64,000 nt of DNA from Variovorax paradoxus (GTDB lineage: Bacteria > Pseudomonadota > Gammaproteobacteria > Burkholderiales > Burkholderiaceae_C), in contig NZ_JAGGNV010000036.1 of NCBI RefSeq assembly GCF_018614955.1, positions 62,001 through 126,000 on the forward strand, given 5' to 3'. Of this stretch, positions 43,536 through 54,286 are shown piece by piece. Under the pieces are notes generated by a model. It was not told where the DNA came from. It worked only from the letters and a program-made list of their open reading frames with translations, and did no database searches. Positions within the stretch are counted from its first letter, which is position 1, and each line of letters starts with the position of its first letter. A program made the translations under genes and the position numbers.

Positions 43536-45419
43536 ATGGCTCCGCTGCTCCCCACCATCCACGATCCTTCCATCCTGCGGCAGCTCGACCGCGCGCAGCT
43601 CAAGCAGCTGGCCGACGAAGTGCGCAGCTGCGTGCTCGACAACGTGTCGCGCACCGGCGGCCACCTGAGCTCCAACCTCGGCACGGTCGAACTCACGGTC
43701 GCGCTGCACCACGTCTTCAACACGCCGCACGACCGGCTGGTGTGGGACGTGGGCCACCAGACCTACCCGCACAAGATCCTGACCGGGCGGCGCGAGCGCA
43801 TGCCGACCCTGCGCCAGATCGGCGGCATCTCCGGCTTTCCGCAACGCACCGAGAGCGAGTACGACACCTTCGGCACCGCGCACTCGTCGACCAGCATCTC
43901 GGCTGCGCTCGGCATGGCGATGGCGGCCAAGCAGAAGGGCGAGGACCGCCACTCGGTCGCGATCATCGGCGACGGCGCGCTGACCGCCGGCATGGCCTTC
44001 GAGGCGCTCAACAACGCGGGTGTCTGCCATTGCAAGCTGCTGGTGATCCTGAACGACAACGACATGTCGATCAGCCCGCCGGTCGGCGCGCTCAACCGCT
44101 ACCTTGCGCAGCTCATGAGCGGCAACTTCTACGCCGCGGCCAAGAACGTCGGCAAGACCGTGCTGCGCGCCGCGCCGCCGCTGTTCGAGCTCGCCAAGCG
44201 CTTCGAGCAGCATGCCAAGGGCATGGTGGTGCCGGCCACGCTGTTCGAGCAGTTCGGCTTCAACTACGTCGGCCCGATCGACGGCCACGACATCGATTCG
44301 CTGGTGCCGACGCTCGAGAATCTCAAGCATCTCGAAGGCCCGCAGTTCCTGCACGTGGTCACCAAGAAGGGCCAGGGCTACAAGCTGGCCGAGGCAGATC
44401 CGGTGGCCTACCACGGGCCTTCCAAGTTCGATCCGGCGGTCGGCCTCGTCAAGCCCGCCACTGCGCCCAAGCAGACCTTCACGCAGGTCTTCGGCAGCTG
44501 GCTGTGCGACATGGCCGCGCAGGACGGCCGGCTGGTCGGCATCACGCCGGCGATGCGCGAGGGTTCGGGGCTGGTCGAGTTCGAGCAGCGTTTTCCCGAG
44601 CGCTACTACGACGTCGGCATCGCCGAGCAGCATGCGGTCACCTTCGCGGCCGGCCTGGCCTGCGAGGGGCTCAAGCCGGTGGTCGCGATCTATTCGACCT
44701 TTTTGCAGCGCGCCTACGACCAGCTGATCCACGACGTCGCGATCCAGAACCTGCCGGTGGTGTTCGCGCTCGACCGCGCCGGCCTGGTGGGCGCCGACGG
44801 CGCCACGCACGCGGGCGCCTACGACATCGTCTTCATCCGCTGCATTCCCAACATGAGCCTGGCCTGTCCGGCCGACGAGGCCGAGTGCCGGCAATTGCTC
44901 TCCAGCGCCTTCGCGCAGAACCATCCGGTGGCGGTGCGCTACCCGCGTGGCGCGGGCGCCGGCGTCACGCCCGGGCTCACGCTCGATGCGCTGCCCTTCG
45001 GCAAGGGCGAAGTCCGCCGCAAAGGCCAGCGCATCGCCATCCTCGCCTTCGGCACCTTGCTGTATCCGGCGCTGAAGGCGGCGGAGGCGCTCGATGCCAC
45101 GGTGCTCAACATGCGCTGGGCCAAGCCGCTCGACGTCGATCTGCTGCTGCAGGTCGCCGGCACGCACGATGCGATCGTGACCCTCGAAGAGGGCGCCGTC
45201 ATGGGCGGCGCCGGCAGCGCCGTGCTGGAAGCCTTGCAGGCCGCGCAAGTGCACAAGCCCGTGCTGCAGCTCGGCCTGCCCGATCGCTTCATCGAGCATG
45301 GCGATCCGGGCAAGCTGCTCGCGAGCATCGGGCTCGATGCCGAGGGTATCGAGCAGGCCATCAGGCATCGCTTCGAAGGCGTTCTTGCCGCAGGGAAAAC
45401 CCCCTCCGGCGTCGTGTAA
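43536..45419 (+). CDS. dxs: 1-deoxy-D-xylulose-5-phosphate synthase
   Basis: First enzyme of the MEP isoprenoid pathway: pyruvate plus glyceraldehyde-3-phosphate to DXP, using thiamine diphosphate. 627 residues. The TPP site GDGALTAGMAFEALNN with a downstream NDNDMSIS is near residue 150-185; the second domain has GLVGADGATHAGAYDI and YPRGAGAG. HSSTSIS and the N-terminal SRTGGHLSSNLGTVELTVAL are DXS signatures. It is the last gene of xseB-ispA-dxs; the following TRAP gene has its own upstream TACAAT. Confidence 0.97.
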   Translation: MAPLLPTIHDPSILRQLDRAQLKQLADEVRSCVLDNVSRTGGHLSSNLGTVELTVALHHVFNTPHDRLVWDVGHQTYPHKILTGRRERMPTLRQIGGISGFPQRTESEYDTFGTAHSSTSISAALGMAMAAKQKGEDRHSVAIIGDGALTAGMAFEALNNAGVCHCKLLVILNDNDMSISPPVGALNRYLAQLMSGNFYAAAKNVGKTVLRAAPPLFELAKRFEQHAKGMVVPATLFEQFGFNYVGPIDGHDIDSLVPTLENLKHLEGPQFLHVVTKKGQGYKLAEADPVAYHGPSKFDPAVGLVKPATAPKQTFTQVFGSWLCDMAAQDGRLVGITPAMREGSGLVEFEQRFPERYYDVGIAEQHAVTFAAGLACEGLKPVVAIYSTFLQRAYDQLIHDVAIQNLPVVFALDRAGLVGADGATHAGAYDIVFIRCIPNMSLACPADEAECRQLLSSAFAQNHPVAVRYPRGAGAGVTPGLTLDALPFGKGEVRRKGQRIAILAFGTLLYPALKAAEALDATVLNMRWAKPLDVDLLLQVAGTHDAIVTLEEGAVMGGAGSAVLEALQAAQVHKPVLQLGLPDRFIEHGDPGKLLASIGLDAEGIEQAIRHRFEGVLAAGKTPSGVV

Positions 45420-45507
45420 GCACTTTTTACAATCGCGCTCGACTCAACAAGTCAGCAACGAGGCCACAAGCCGCGTTCTCTTTTCCCATGCACTCGGAGT
45501 GAATTCA

Positions 45508-46590
45508 ATGGATCGTCGTTCCCTCATCAAAAACGCAGGCATCGCCGGCGTCCTCGCTGCCGGCATCGCGCCTGCAGTTCATGCGCAGGCCGCCGTTCGC
45601 TGGCGCCTGGCGTCCAGTTTTCCGAAGTCCCTGGACACGATCTACGGTGGCGCGGAGGTGTTCGCCAAGGCGGTGAAGGCCATGTCCGGCGGCAAGTTCG
45701 AGATCTCGGTGCACGCCGGCGGCGAACTGATGCCCCCGTTCGGCGTGGTGGACGGCGTGCAGAACGGCTCGGTCGAGATGTCGCACACGGTGCCTTACTA
45801 CTTCTACGGCAAGAACCCCGCCTTCGCGCTCGGCTCGGCCGTGCCCTTCGGGCTGAACTCCCGCCAAATGAACGCGTGGATGATGCACGGCAACGGCCGC
45901 AAGCTCATGAACGAGTTCTACGCCAAGTACAACATCGTGAGCTTCGCCGGCGGCAACACCGGCACCCAGATGGGCGGCTGGTTTCGCAAGGAAATCAAGT
46001 CGCCGGCGGACTTCAAGGGCATGAAGATGCGCCTGGGCGGCGGCCTCGTGGGCGAAGTGATGCAGAAGCTCGGCGCGGTGCCGCAAAGCATCCCCGGCGG
46101 CGAGATCTACCAGGCGCTCGAAAAGGGGACGCTGGATGCTGCCGAGTGGGTGGGACCCTATGACGACCAGAAACTGGGCTTCAACAAGGTCGCGCCGTTC
46201 TACTACTACCCCGGATGGTGGGAAGGCGGCCCCGAGGTCGACTTCTTCATCAACCAGAAGGCCTGGGATGGCCTGTCGGCCGAGAACAAGGCCATCGTCG
46301 AAGCCGCTTCGGCCCTGGCCAGCACCGACATGCTGGCCAAGTACGACGCGCTGAACCCCACCGCGCTGAAGCAGCTGGTGGCGGCCAAGACCAAGGTGCT
46401 GCCTTTCTCGCAGGCCGTGCTCGAAGCCTCGTTCAAGGCTTCGATGGAAGTGTTCGCCGAGAACGATGCCAAGAGCCCGGAGTGGAAGAAGATCTACGCT
46501 GACCTGCGGGCCTTCCAGCGCGACCAGGTGCTGTGGTTCCGCTTCGCCGAGTCGCGTTTCGATACCTTCATGGCATCGCAGAAGCTGTAA
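45508..46590 (+). CDS. TRAP transporter substrate-binding protein, DctP family
   Basis: 360-residue periplasmic receptor. The N-terminus MDRRSLIKNAG is a twin-arginine signal, so export is by Tat rather than Sec. Family features: RLASSFPKSLDTIYGGAE at the start, the ligand-binding Arg region FKGMKMRLGGGLVGEV, and YYPGWWEGGPEVDFFINQKA near residue 235, as in receptors for 2-oxo or hydroxy acids (tentative). TACAAT at 45428-45433 may be its -10. It faces its presumed permease genes tail to tail across a shared terminator. Confidence 0.92.
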   Translation: MDRRSLIKNAGIAGVLAAGIAPAVHAQAAVRWRLASSFPKSLDTIYGGAEVFAKAVKAMSGGKFEISVHAGGELMPPFGVVDGVQNGSVEMSHTVPYYFYGKNPAFALGSAVPFGLNSRQMNAWMMHGNGRKLMNEFYAKYNIVSFAGGNTGTQMGGWFRKEIKSPADFKGMKMRLGGGLVGEVMQKLGAVPQSIPGGEIYQALEKGTLDAAEWVGPYDDQKLGFNKVAPFYYYPGWWEGGPEVDFFINQKAWDGLSAENKAIVEAASALASTDMLAKYDALNPTALKQLVAAKTKVLPFSQAVLEASFKASMEVFAENDAKSPEWKKIYADLRAFQRDQVLWFRFAESRFDTFMASQKL

Positions 46591-46611
46591 GCCGCTTCTC
46601 TCGCGCCCATC

Positions 46612-46641
46612 AAAAAAGCCCCGCACTGCGGGGCTTTTTTT
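46612..46641. terminator. Bidirectional terminator in the TRAP locus
   Basis: AAAAAAGCCCCGC and GCGGGGCTTTTTTT flank a 4-base loop; both strands carry a T run, serving the convergent binding-protein and permease genes. Confidence 0.95.
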
Positions 46642-46655
46642 GTCCTCTTTGTCCT

Positions 46656-48443
46656 CTATTTCTTGTTCTTTTCGAGTGACTCCAGCATCGCCTTCATCGG
46701 GTCGTCTTCCGCGGCCGGTGCGGCCGGCGCGGCGTTCTCCGCGCCCGCAGGGGCCGACGCATCGGGCTGCGGCGCCGGCGCGGGGGCTTCGCCGCCGGGC
46801 ATGTTGGCTCGCATCTCGGCGCCGATCTTGTCGAGGTCGACCGCTTCCGCCTTGTCGAGGCCGCTCGAGACGATGCCAGGGAAGGCGATGATCAAGCCGA
46901 CCATGACGAGCTGGATCAGCACGAAAGGCACCGCACCCCAGTAGATCTGCATGGTGGTGACCGGCTGGATCGTCGCCCGCGTCAGCTTGTCGGTGTACGC
47001 CTTGGTCGGCGCCACGCTGCGCAGATAGAAGAGTGCGAAACCGAAGGGCGGGTGCATGAACGAAGTCTGCATGTTGACCGCCAGCAGCACGCCGAACCAG
47101 ATCAGGTCGATGCCCAGCGTCTGGGCCACAGGTGCAAGCAGCGGAACCACGATGAAGGACAGCTCGAAGAAGTCCAGGAAGAATGCCAGGAAGAAGATCA
47201 GCACGTTCACCAGGATCAGGAAACCGAGCTGCCCGCCGGGCATGCCCGTCAGCAGGTGCTCCACCCAGCGTGGTCCGTCAACGCCCTGGAAGACCAGGCT
47301 GAAGATCGTCGAGCCGATCAGGATGAACACCACGAAGCACGACAGCTTGGTGGTGGTGTTGAGTGCCTGCTTCAGCAGCGGCAGGCTGAGCCGTCCGCGG
47401 ACCATCGCCATCACGAACGCGCCGAGTGCGCCCATGGCGCCGCCTTCGGTCGGCGTGGCGATGCCGAGGAAGATGGTGCCCAGCACCAGGAAGATCAGCA
47501 GCAGCGGCGGAATCAGCACGAAGGTCACGCGCTCGGCGATGCGCGAGAGCAGGTTCAGGCCCGTGACGCGATTGATCACCGCGATGATGAAGGCGAGCAC
47601 CACGCCGACGCACATCGAGACGACGATGGTTTCGTCGGTGGCCACCGTGGTCACGGGCTCGCCCGTCCACCAGGTATGGACGTCGGCGATGTGCCTGGCG
47701 AAGAATACGGCGGCCGCGGTCGAAAGAACGGTCAGCACCAGGAGCGAGGGCAGGCCGCTGCTGCCGTTCTTTTCGCGAAAGGTGCGGGCCTCCAGCGGCA
47801 GGGCCGGTACCCACTTGGGCTTGAAGATGGCCAGCAGGATCACGTAGCCCGCGTACATGGCCGTGAGCATGAAGCCCGGCACGAAGGCGCCTTTGTACAT
47901 GTCGCCGACGCTGCGGCCCAGCTGGTCGGCCATGATGATCAGCACCAGCGAGGGCGGGATGATCTGCGCCAGCGTGCCCGAGGCGGCGATCACGCCCGCG
48001 GCGAGACGGCGGTCGTAGCCGTAGCGCAGCATGATCGGCAGCGAGATCAGGCCCATCGAGATGACCGAGGCCGCGACCACGCCGGTAGTGGCCGCGAGCA
48101 GCGCGCCGACGAAGATCACCGCGAGCGCAAGGCCGCCCCGCACCGGCCCGAACAACTGGCCGATGGTGTCGAGCAGGTCCTCGGCCATGCCGCTGCGCTC
48201 CAGGATCAGGCCCATCAAGGTGAAGAAGGGGATCGCCAGCAGCGTGTCGTTCTGCATGATCCCGAACAGGCGCAGCGGAAGCGCCTGCATGAGCGCCTCG
48301 GGCAGGAGGCCGAGCTCGATGCCGACGATGCCGAAGAACAGGCCGCAGGCGCCGAGGCTGAACGCCACCGGAAAGCCGAACAGCAGGAACACGATCAACC
48401 CCGCAAACATGATGGGGGCGAAGTTCTGGGTAATGAATTCCAT
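46656..48443 (-). CDS. TRAP transporter large permease, DctM type, with C-terminal extension
   Basis: 595-residue membrane protein with about 13 hydrophobic segments. Typical DctM stretches are GLILERSGMAEDLL, AATTGVVAASVISMG, ASGTLAQIIPPSLVLII and GTIFLGIATPTEGGAMGA. It belongs to the longer DctM form, with an extra loop after residue 215. Beyond the last helix there is an Ala/Pro-rich cytoplasmic or disordered tail of about 80 residues (VDLDKIGAEMRANMPGGE to the end). The DctQ gene lies 12 bases upstream. Confidence 0.93.
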   Translation of the reverse strand: MEFITQNFAPIMFAGLIVFLLFGFPVAFSLGACGLFFGIVGIELGLLPEALMQALPLRLFGIMQNDTLLAIPFFTLMGLILERSGMAEDLLDTIGQLFGPVRGGLALAVIFVGALLAATTGVVAASVISMGLISLPIMLRYGYDRRLAAGVIAASGTLAQIIPPSLVLIIMADQLGRSVGDMYKGAFVPGFMLTAMYAGYVILLAIFKPKWVPALPLEARTFREKNGSSGLPSLLVLTVLSTAAAVFFARHIADVHTWWTGEPVTTVATDETIVVSMCVGVVLAFIIAVINRVTGLNLLSRIAERVTFVLIPPLLLIFLVLGTIFLGIATPTEGGAMGALGAFVMAMVRGRLSLPLLKQALNTTTKLSCFVVFILIGSTIFSLVFQGVDGPRWVEHLLTGMPGGQLGFLILVNVLIFFLAFFLDFFELSFIVVPLLAPVAQTLGIDLIWFGVLLAVNMQTSFMHPPFGFALFYLRSVAPTKAYTDKLTRATIQPVTTMQIYWGAVPFVLIQLVMVGLIIAFPGIVSSGLDKAEAVDLDKIGAEMRANMPGGEAPAPAPQPDASAPAGAENAAPAAPAAEDDPMKAMLESLEKNKK

Positions 48444-48455
48444 GGTTGCTCCGGC

Positions 48456-49061
48456 TCAGCCTGCGTTCGTCTTGTTCTGGGCCTCGGCCAGCCGGCGGAT
48501 CGATTCGGCCAGCTCTTCTTCGGCCGTCTTCTCGACATGCTTTTGCGTCGGATCCTCGATGCGCCCCTGCAGGAATGCGATGCGCTTGATGAGCTCCGAC
48601 CAGCCCTGCAGCATCAGCAGCGTGAAACCGATCGGGATCATGGCGTACACCGGCCAGCGGATCAGGCCGCCGGCGTTGTTCGACATCTCGCCGGAGCGAT
48701 AGCCCTGCAGGAAGAACGGAATGCCGTACCAGAGGATGGCGAGGCAGACCGGCGTGAGAAAAAATGCGAAGCCGATGATGTCGATCCAGATCTGCTTGGT
48801 CTTGGACAGGCGGCTCGAGATCACGTCGATTTTCACGTGCTCCTGGTTCAGCAGCGTGTACCCGGCGGCAATCAGGAACGAGGCCGCGAAAAGGTACCAC
48901 TGCACTTCGAGGAACGCGTTCGAACTCATGTTGAACACCTTGCGCACGGCGGCGTTGATGCCGCTGATGACCGTGGATGCAAGGATCAGCCAGATGATGT
49001 ATTTGCCGATCTGGGCATTGAGCCAGTCGACTGCGCGCGAAAACTTGAGCAGCACGTGCAT
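48456..49061 (-). CDS. TRAP transporter small permease, DctQ type
   Basis: 201-residue protein with four transmembrane helices (about 15-35, 48-65, 90-112 and 135-155). It has the DctQ motif EVQWYLFAASFLIAAGYTLL and then NQEHVKIDVISSRLS. The ATG at 49061 has AGGAG 6-7 bases upstream; a frame opening further upstream is not supported. A charged C-terminal helix (HVEKTAEEELAESIRRL) is a likely coiled coil. Confidence 0.92.
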   Translation of the reverse strand: MHVLLKFSRAVDWLNAQIGKYIIWLILASTVISGINAAVRKVFNMSSNAFLEVQWYLFAASFLIAAGYTLLNQEHVKIDVISSRLSKTKQIWIDIIGFAFFLTPVCLAILWYGIPFFLQGYRSGEMSNNAGGLIRWPVYAMIPIGFTLLMLQGWSELIKRIAFLQGRIEDPTQKHVEKTAEEELAESIRRLAEAQNKTNAG

Positions 49062-49247
49062 GCGCCTCTCCTGTTGGGAATGAATGCTTGGATGCAAAAC
49101 GACCCGGGGCACCGCTGTGCTGGGCGGCGCGCCGGGGCGTTTTGTGGACGCGCGATTTTATCGGCGCCCGGCGCGCACTTCCGGCGCGCGCCGCTGGCGT
49201 ATTCCCTAGGGCGCGATGGCTTCGCTGCCCGGCTCGCATAATGAACC

Positions 49248-50528
49248 ATGTCCTCGCCGACGTCCCGGCTGCCGCACGGCCTGCCCCATTCGATCGATTC
49301 GCCCGACATGTGCCGTGCGGGCCGCGAATTGCTCTCGCTGGCGCTGATCGATGCGCGCAACCACACGCTGCACCTTCTCGCGCTCTACGAGCAGGCGCTG
49401 GATTCGGCTGGGTTGGCGGTGCCCCGTCAGGACGGGGTCGAGCCGCCGGTCTGGCTGGCCGGCCACATCGGCTGGTTCGCGGAATGGTGGATCGGGCGCA
49501 ATACCCAGCGCGCCTTCGGCATCGACTGCCCGCTGCGCCCGACGCGGCTGGCTGCGATCGAACCGCAGGCCGACGCGTGCTGGAATCCGGCGCAGATCGC
49601 CTGGGTGGATCGCTGGTCGCCCGAGCTGCCCGATCTTGCGCAGACCAAGGCCTATCTGCTCGATACGCTCGAAAGCACGCTCGAGCTGCTCGAACATGCG
49701 GTCGAGACCGACACCGGTCTCTACTTCTACCGGCTCGCGCTGTTTCACGAGGACCTGCGCGGCGAGCAGCTGGTGGTGATGGCCCAGACGCTGGGCCTGC
49801 CGCTGGGCATCGAGCAGGAGCCGACTGCGGTCGTGCGCGAGCCGCTCCTCATTCCGGCCACCGCCTGGGAGCTGGGCGTGGCCGATGCCGGCTTCGCATT
49901 CGCGCAGGAGCGCGGCCGGCTTCAGGTCGAAGTCCCAGAGTTCGAGATCGACGCCCAGCCCGTCACCTGGAGCCAGTACGTGGAGTTCGTCGACGACGGC
50001 GGTTACGACCGCGAGGACTTGTGGCATCCCGAAGGACTCCAGTGGCTCGAGCGGCAGGCCGAAGGGCGGCGCGGGCCGCGCCACGTGGCCCAGATCGGCG
50101 CCGCGCGCCGCGGTACCGGCGGCTCGGTGCTTCAGCAGCGCTTCGGGCGCACCGTGCGCGCTGCGGGCAACCAGAGCGCGGTGCACGTGGCCTGGTGGGA
50201 GGCCGATGCCTGGGCGCGCTGGGCCGGGCGCCGTCTCGCGACCGAGGTGGAGTGGGAAATCGCAGCCCACACCGCTGCGCGCCGCGGCTTCCGCTGGGCC
50301 GACGTCCACGAATGGACAGCGGGCACGCTGAAGCCCTGGCCGGGCTTCCGCGCCGACCCCTGGAGCGGCGGCACCGAGTTCGATCCGCAGCCGGTCTTCG
50401 GCCAGGCCCACGTGCTGCGCGGCGCATCGCTCGCCACGCGCGCGCGCCTGCGCTCGCCGAAGCGCCGCGGCTTTGCCATGCCGCAGTGCGACGACGGGTT
50501 CTTCGGGTTCCGCACTTGCGCATACTGA
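49248..50528 (+). CDS. EgtB/SUMF1-like protein with DinB-type N-terminal domain
   Basis: 426 residues in the layout of ergothioneine-synthase EgtB: a DinB-like helical domain (about 25-200), then an FGE-sulfatase/C-type lectin-like domain (about 215-426). EgtB holds iron with one His before a GHxGW-like turn and two in HxxxH. Here the first is present (His73 in WLAGHIGWF), but the second motif reads HEDLR (His167 with Arg171), so one expected ligand is missing. No egtD, senB or senC is adjacent. It is either a divergent enzyme, a substrate with different metal use, or non-catalytic. CATAAT lies 5 bases before the ATG. Confidence 0.75.
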   Translation: MSSPTSRLPHGLPHSIDSPDMCRAGRELLSLALIDARNHTLHLLALYEQALDSAGLAVPRQDGVEPPVWLAGHIGWFAEWWIGRNTQRAFGIDCPLRPTRLAAIEPQADACWNPAQIAWVDRWSPELPDLAQTKAYLLDTLESTLELLEHAVETDTGLYFYRLALFHEDLRGEQLVVMAQTLGLPLGIEQEPTAVVREPLLIPATAWELGVADAGFAFAQERGRLQVEVPEFEIDAQPVTWSQYVEFVDDGGYDREDLWHPEGLQWLERQAEGRRGPRHVAQIGAARRGTGGSVLQQRFGRTVRAAGNQSAVHVAWWEADAWARWAGRRLATEVEWEIAAHTAARRGFRWADVHEWTAGTLKPWPGFRADPWSGGTEFDPQPVFGQAHVLRGASLATRARLRSPKRRGFAMPQCDDGFFGFRTCAY

Positions 50529-50576
50529 CAACCGCATCGATAGCAACAACAACATCAACGGAAAGGGCGCTGCCGA

Positions 50577-51233
50577 ATGGCTCGCGTGCGTGACCCGGCC
50601 GGCTACGACGGCCAGCGAGAAATGATTCTTTCCAACGCGGCGCAGCTGTTCGCGCAGCGCGGCTACGCGGGTACTTCGATGAACGAGGTGGCCGCGGCCT
50701 GCGGCGTGTCGAAGGCCACGCTCTACCACTACGTGCGCGACAAGCACGACCTGGCGGTGCGCATCGCCGAGGAGCACGTGCAGAGGCTCGAGTCGGTGGT
50801 ACAGGAGGTGCTGCGCGAGCACCGGGCGCCCGAGGCCCGGCTCGCCGAGCTCATCCGGCGCTTCGTGGCGGAGTACGCGATCGCCCAGAACGCCCAGCGC
50901 GTGCTGACCGAAGACGTGCGCTTCCTGCGCGAAGAGGACCAGGAGCGCATCCTGAACGTGGAACGGCGCGTGGTCGCTGCCTTCGCGCGCACCATCGCCG
51001 AGGTGCGCGGCGAGGATCCGCAAAGCAAGCTCGGCAAGCCGATGGCGATGCTGCTGTTCGGCATGATCAACTGGATGTTCACCTGGCTCAAGCCGGGGCG
51101 CGAACTCGATCACGACGCGATCGGCGCGATGGTGTCCGAGCTCTTCTTCGGCGGCGTTCGGGCCGTGACGCTTCCGGAGGCGCTCGCGAGCGATCAGCGG
51201 CATGCCACAATCCCCGGCACCCCCGCAGCGTAG
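50577..51233 (+). CDS. TetR family transcriptional regulator
   Basis: 218-residue repressor-type protein. The HTH is at about 15-62 (REMILSNAAQLFAQRGYAGT, MNEVAAACGVSKATLYHYVR). The C-terminal domain resembles the TetR_C_33/FadR-like fatty-acid regulator group in length only. It is 48 bases after the EgtB-like gene and overlaps no other; no operator dyad stands out in that gap. The dcd start follows 7 bases after its stop. Confidence 0.9.
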   Translation: MARVRDPAGYDGQREMILSNAAQLFAQRGYAGTSMNEVAAACGVSKATLYHYVRDKHDLAVRIAEEHVQRLESVVQEVLREHRAPEARLAELIRRFVAEYAIAQNAQRVLTEDVRFLREEDQERILNVERRVVAAFARTIAEVRGEDPQSKLGKPMAMLLFGMINWMFTWLKPGRELDHDAIGAMVSELFFGGVRAVTLPEALASDQRHATIPGTPAA

Positions 51234-51240
51234 ACCTCAC

Positions 51241-51807
<567 letters not shown>

Positions 51808-51820
51808 GCAGGAGAACGTC

Positions 51821-52702
51821 ATGAAGTGGGAAGGCAACCGCGAATCCGAGAATGTGGAAGACCGCCGGGGCGAAGGCGGCGGTGGCTTTGGCGGCTTGCC
51901 GATCGGCGGGCGGAGTGTCGGCATCGGCACCATCGTCGTGGCACTGCTCGCGGGCTGGATCTTCGGCATCAATCCGCTCACGCTGCTCAGCATGTTCGCC
52001 GGCGGCGGCGAAGCGCCGATCGTCCAGCAGCAGCAGCGGGCTCCGGCGCCGCCGGCCAACGACGAGGCGGCACGCTTCGTCTCGGTCGTGCTGGCCGACA
52101 CCGAGGACGTCTGGACCCCGATCTTCCAGCAGGCCGGTTCGACCTACCGCCAGCCCAGGCTGGTACTGTTCCGCGGCGTCACGCCCACGGCCTGCGGCAC
52201 CGGCCAGAGCGCCATGGGTCCCTTCTACTGCCCGGGCGACCAGAAGGTCTACATCGATCTCGGCTTCTTCGACACCCTGAAGCGCGAACTCGGCGCCCCG
52301 GGCGAGTTCGCGCAGGCCTACGTGATCGCGCACGAGGTCGGCCACCATGTGCAGAATCAATTGGGCATCACGGGCAAGGTCGATTCGATGCGCGGCCGCA
52401 TCAGCCAGGCCGACAGCAATGCGCTGAGCGTGCGCGTCGAACTGCAAGCCGACTGTTTCGCCGGCGTCTGGGCCAACAAGGCGCAGAACGCGCGCCAGAT
52501 CCTCGAGCAGGGCGACGTGGAGTCGGCGATGAACGCGGCCGCGAAGATCGGCGACGACGCGCTGCAGCGCTCGGCCGGCCGGGCGGTGGTGCCCGACAGC
52601 TTCACCCACGGCACCAGCGCCCAGCGCCAGCGCTGGTTCACGACCGGGCTGAAGAGCGGTTCGATGAAGGCCTGCGACACCTTCAACACCCGCAGTCTTT
52701 GA
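51821..52702 (+). CDS. ypfJ: Neutral zinc metallopeptidase family protein (YpfJ)
   Basis: 293-residue membrane-anchored protein of the YpfJ/DUF zinc metallopeptidase family. A Gly-rich N-terminus (RRGEGGGGFGG) leads to one transmembrane helix at about 35-60. The soluble domain has QAYVIAHEVGHHVQNQLG, the HExxH zinc site, and later ELQADCFAGVWA with the third ligand. Peptidase activity is predicted from motif; substrate unknown. AGGAG lies 10 bases before the ATG. Confidence 0.9.
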   Translation: MKWEGNRESENVEDRRGEGGGGFGGLPIGGRSVGIGTIVVALLAGWIFGINPLTLLSMFAGGGEAPIVQQQQRAPAPPANDEAARFVSVVLADTEDVWTPIFQQAGSTYRQPRLVLFRGVTPTACGTGQSAMGPFYCPGDQKVYIDLGFFDTLKRELGAPGEFAQAYVIAHEVGHHVQNQLGITGKVDSMRGRISQADSNALSVRVELQADCFAGVWANKAQNARQILEQGDVESAMNAAAKIGDDALQRSAGRAVVPDSFTHGTSAQRQRWFTTGLKSGSMKACDTFNTRSL

Positions 52703-52741
52703 GGCACAGGGGCTCGATCGCCCGTTTTTGCTGCGTTGTCT

Positions 52742-52806
52742 GCTATCGAAAAGATAGCTAACCGCGCAGTCACCGCACTGTCATCGCCGTCTTTTGCCGC
52801 AGTGCG
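52742..52806. repeat. Two small inverted repeats upstream of the second helicase
   Basis: GCTATC-GAAAA-GATAGC at 52742-52758 is a short hairpin; similar GCTATC/GATAGC hairpins are, from memory, scattered through Comamonadaceae genomes. CGCACTG/CAGTGCG (52774-52780 with 52800-52806) ends at the GACAAT box (52806-52811) that may be the helicase -10. Confidence 0.55.
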
Positions 52807-52821
52807 ACAATACCCGGCTTC

Positions 52822-54282
<1,461 letters not shown>

Positions 54283-54286
54283 GGGC

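Noticed and set aside
42495..45368. Open frame of over 950 codons opposite ispA and dxs
   Set aside because: No recognisable domain, and it spans two convincing genes in antisense.
47052..49241. Open frame of over 700 codons opposite the TRAP permeases
   Set aside because: Composition is Asp/Glu/Gln/His-rich with no signal; the permeases opposite show clear transmembrane motifs.
49248..50528. Naming the EgtB-like gene senA (selenoneine synthase)
   Set aside because: SenB and SenC genes are absent nearby and one expected iron ligand is an Arg; the genus link alone is not enough.
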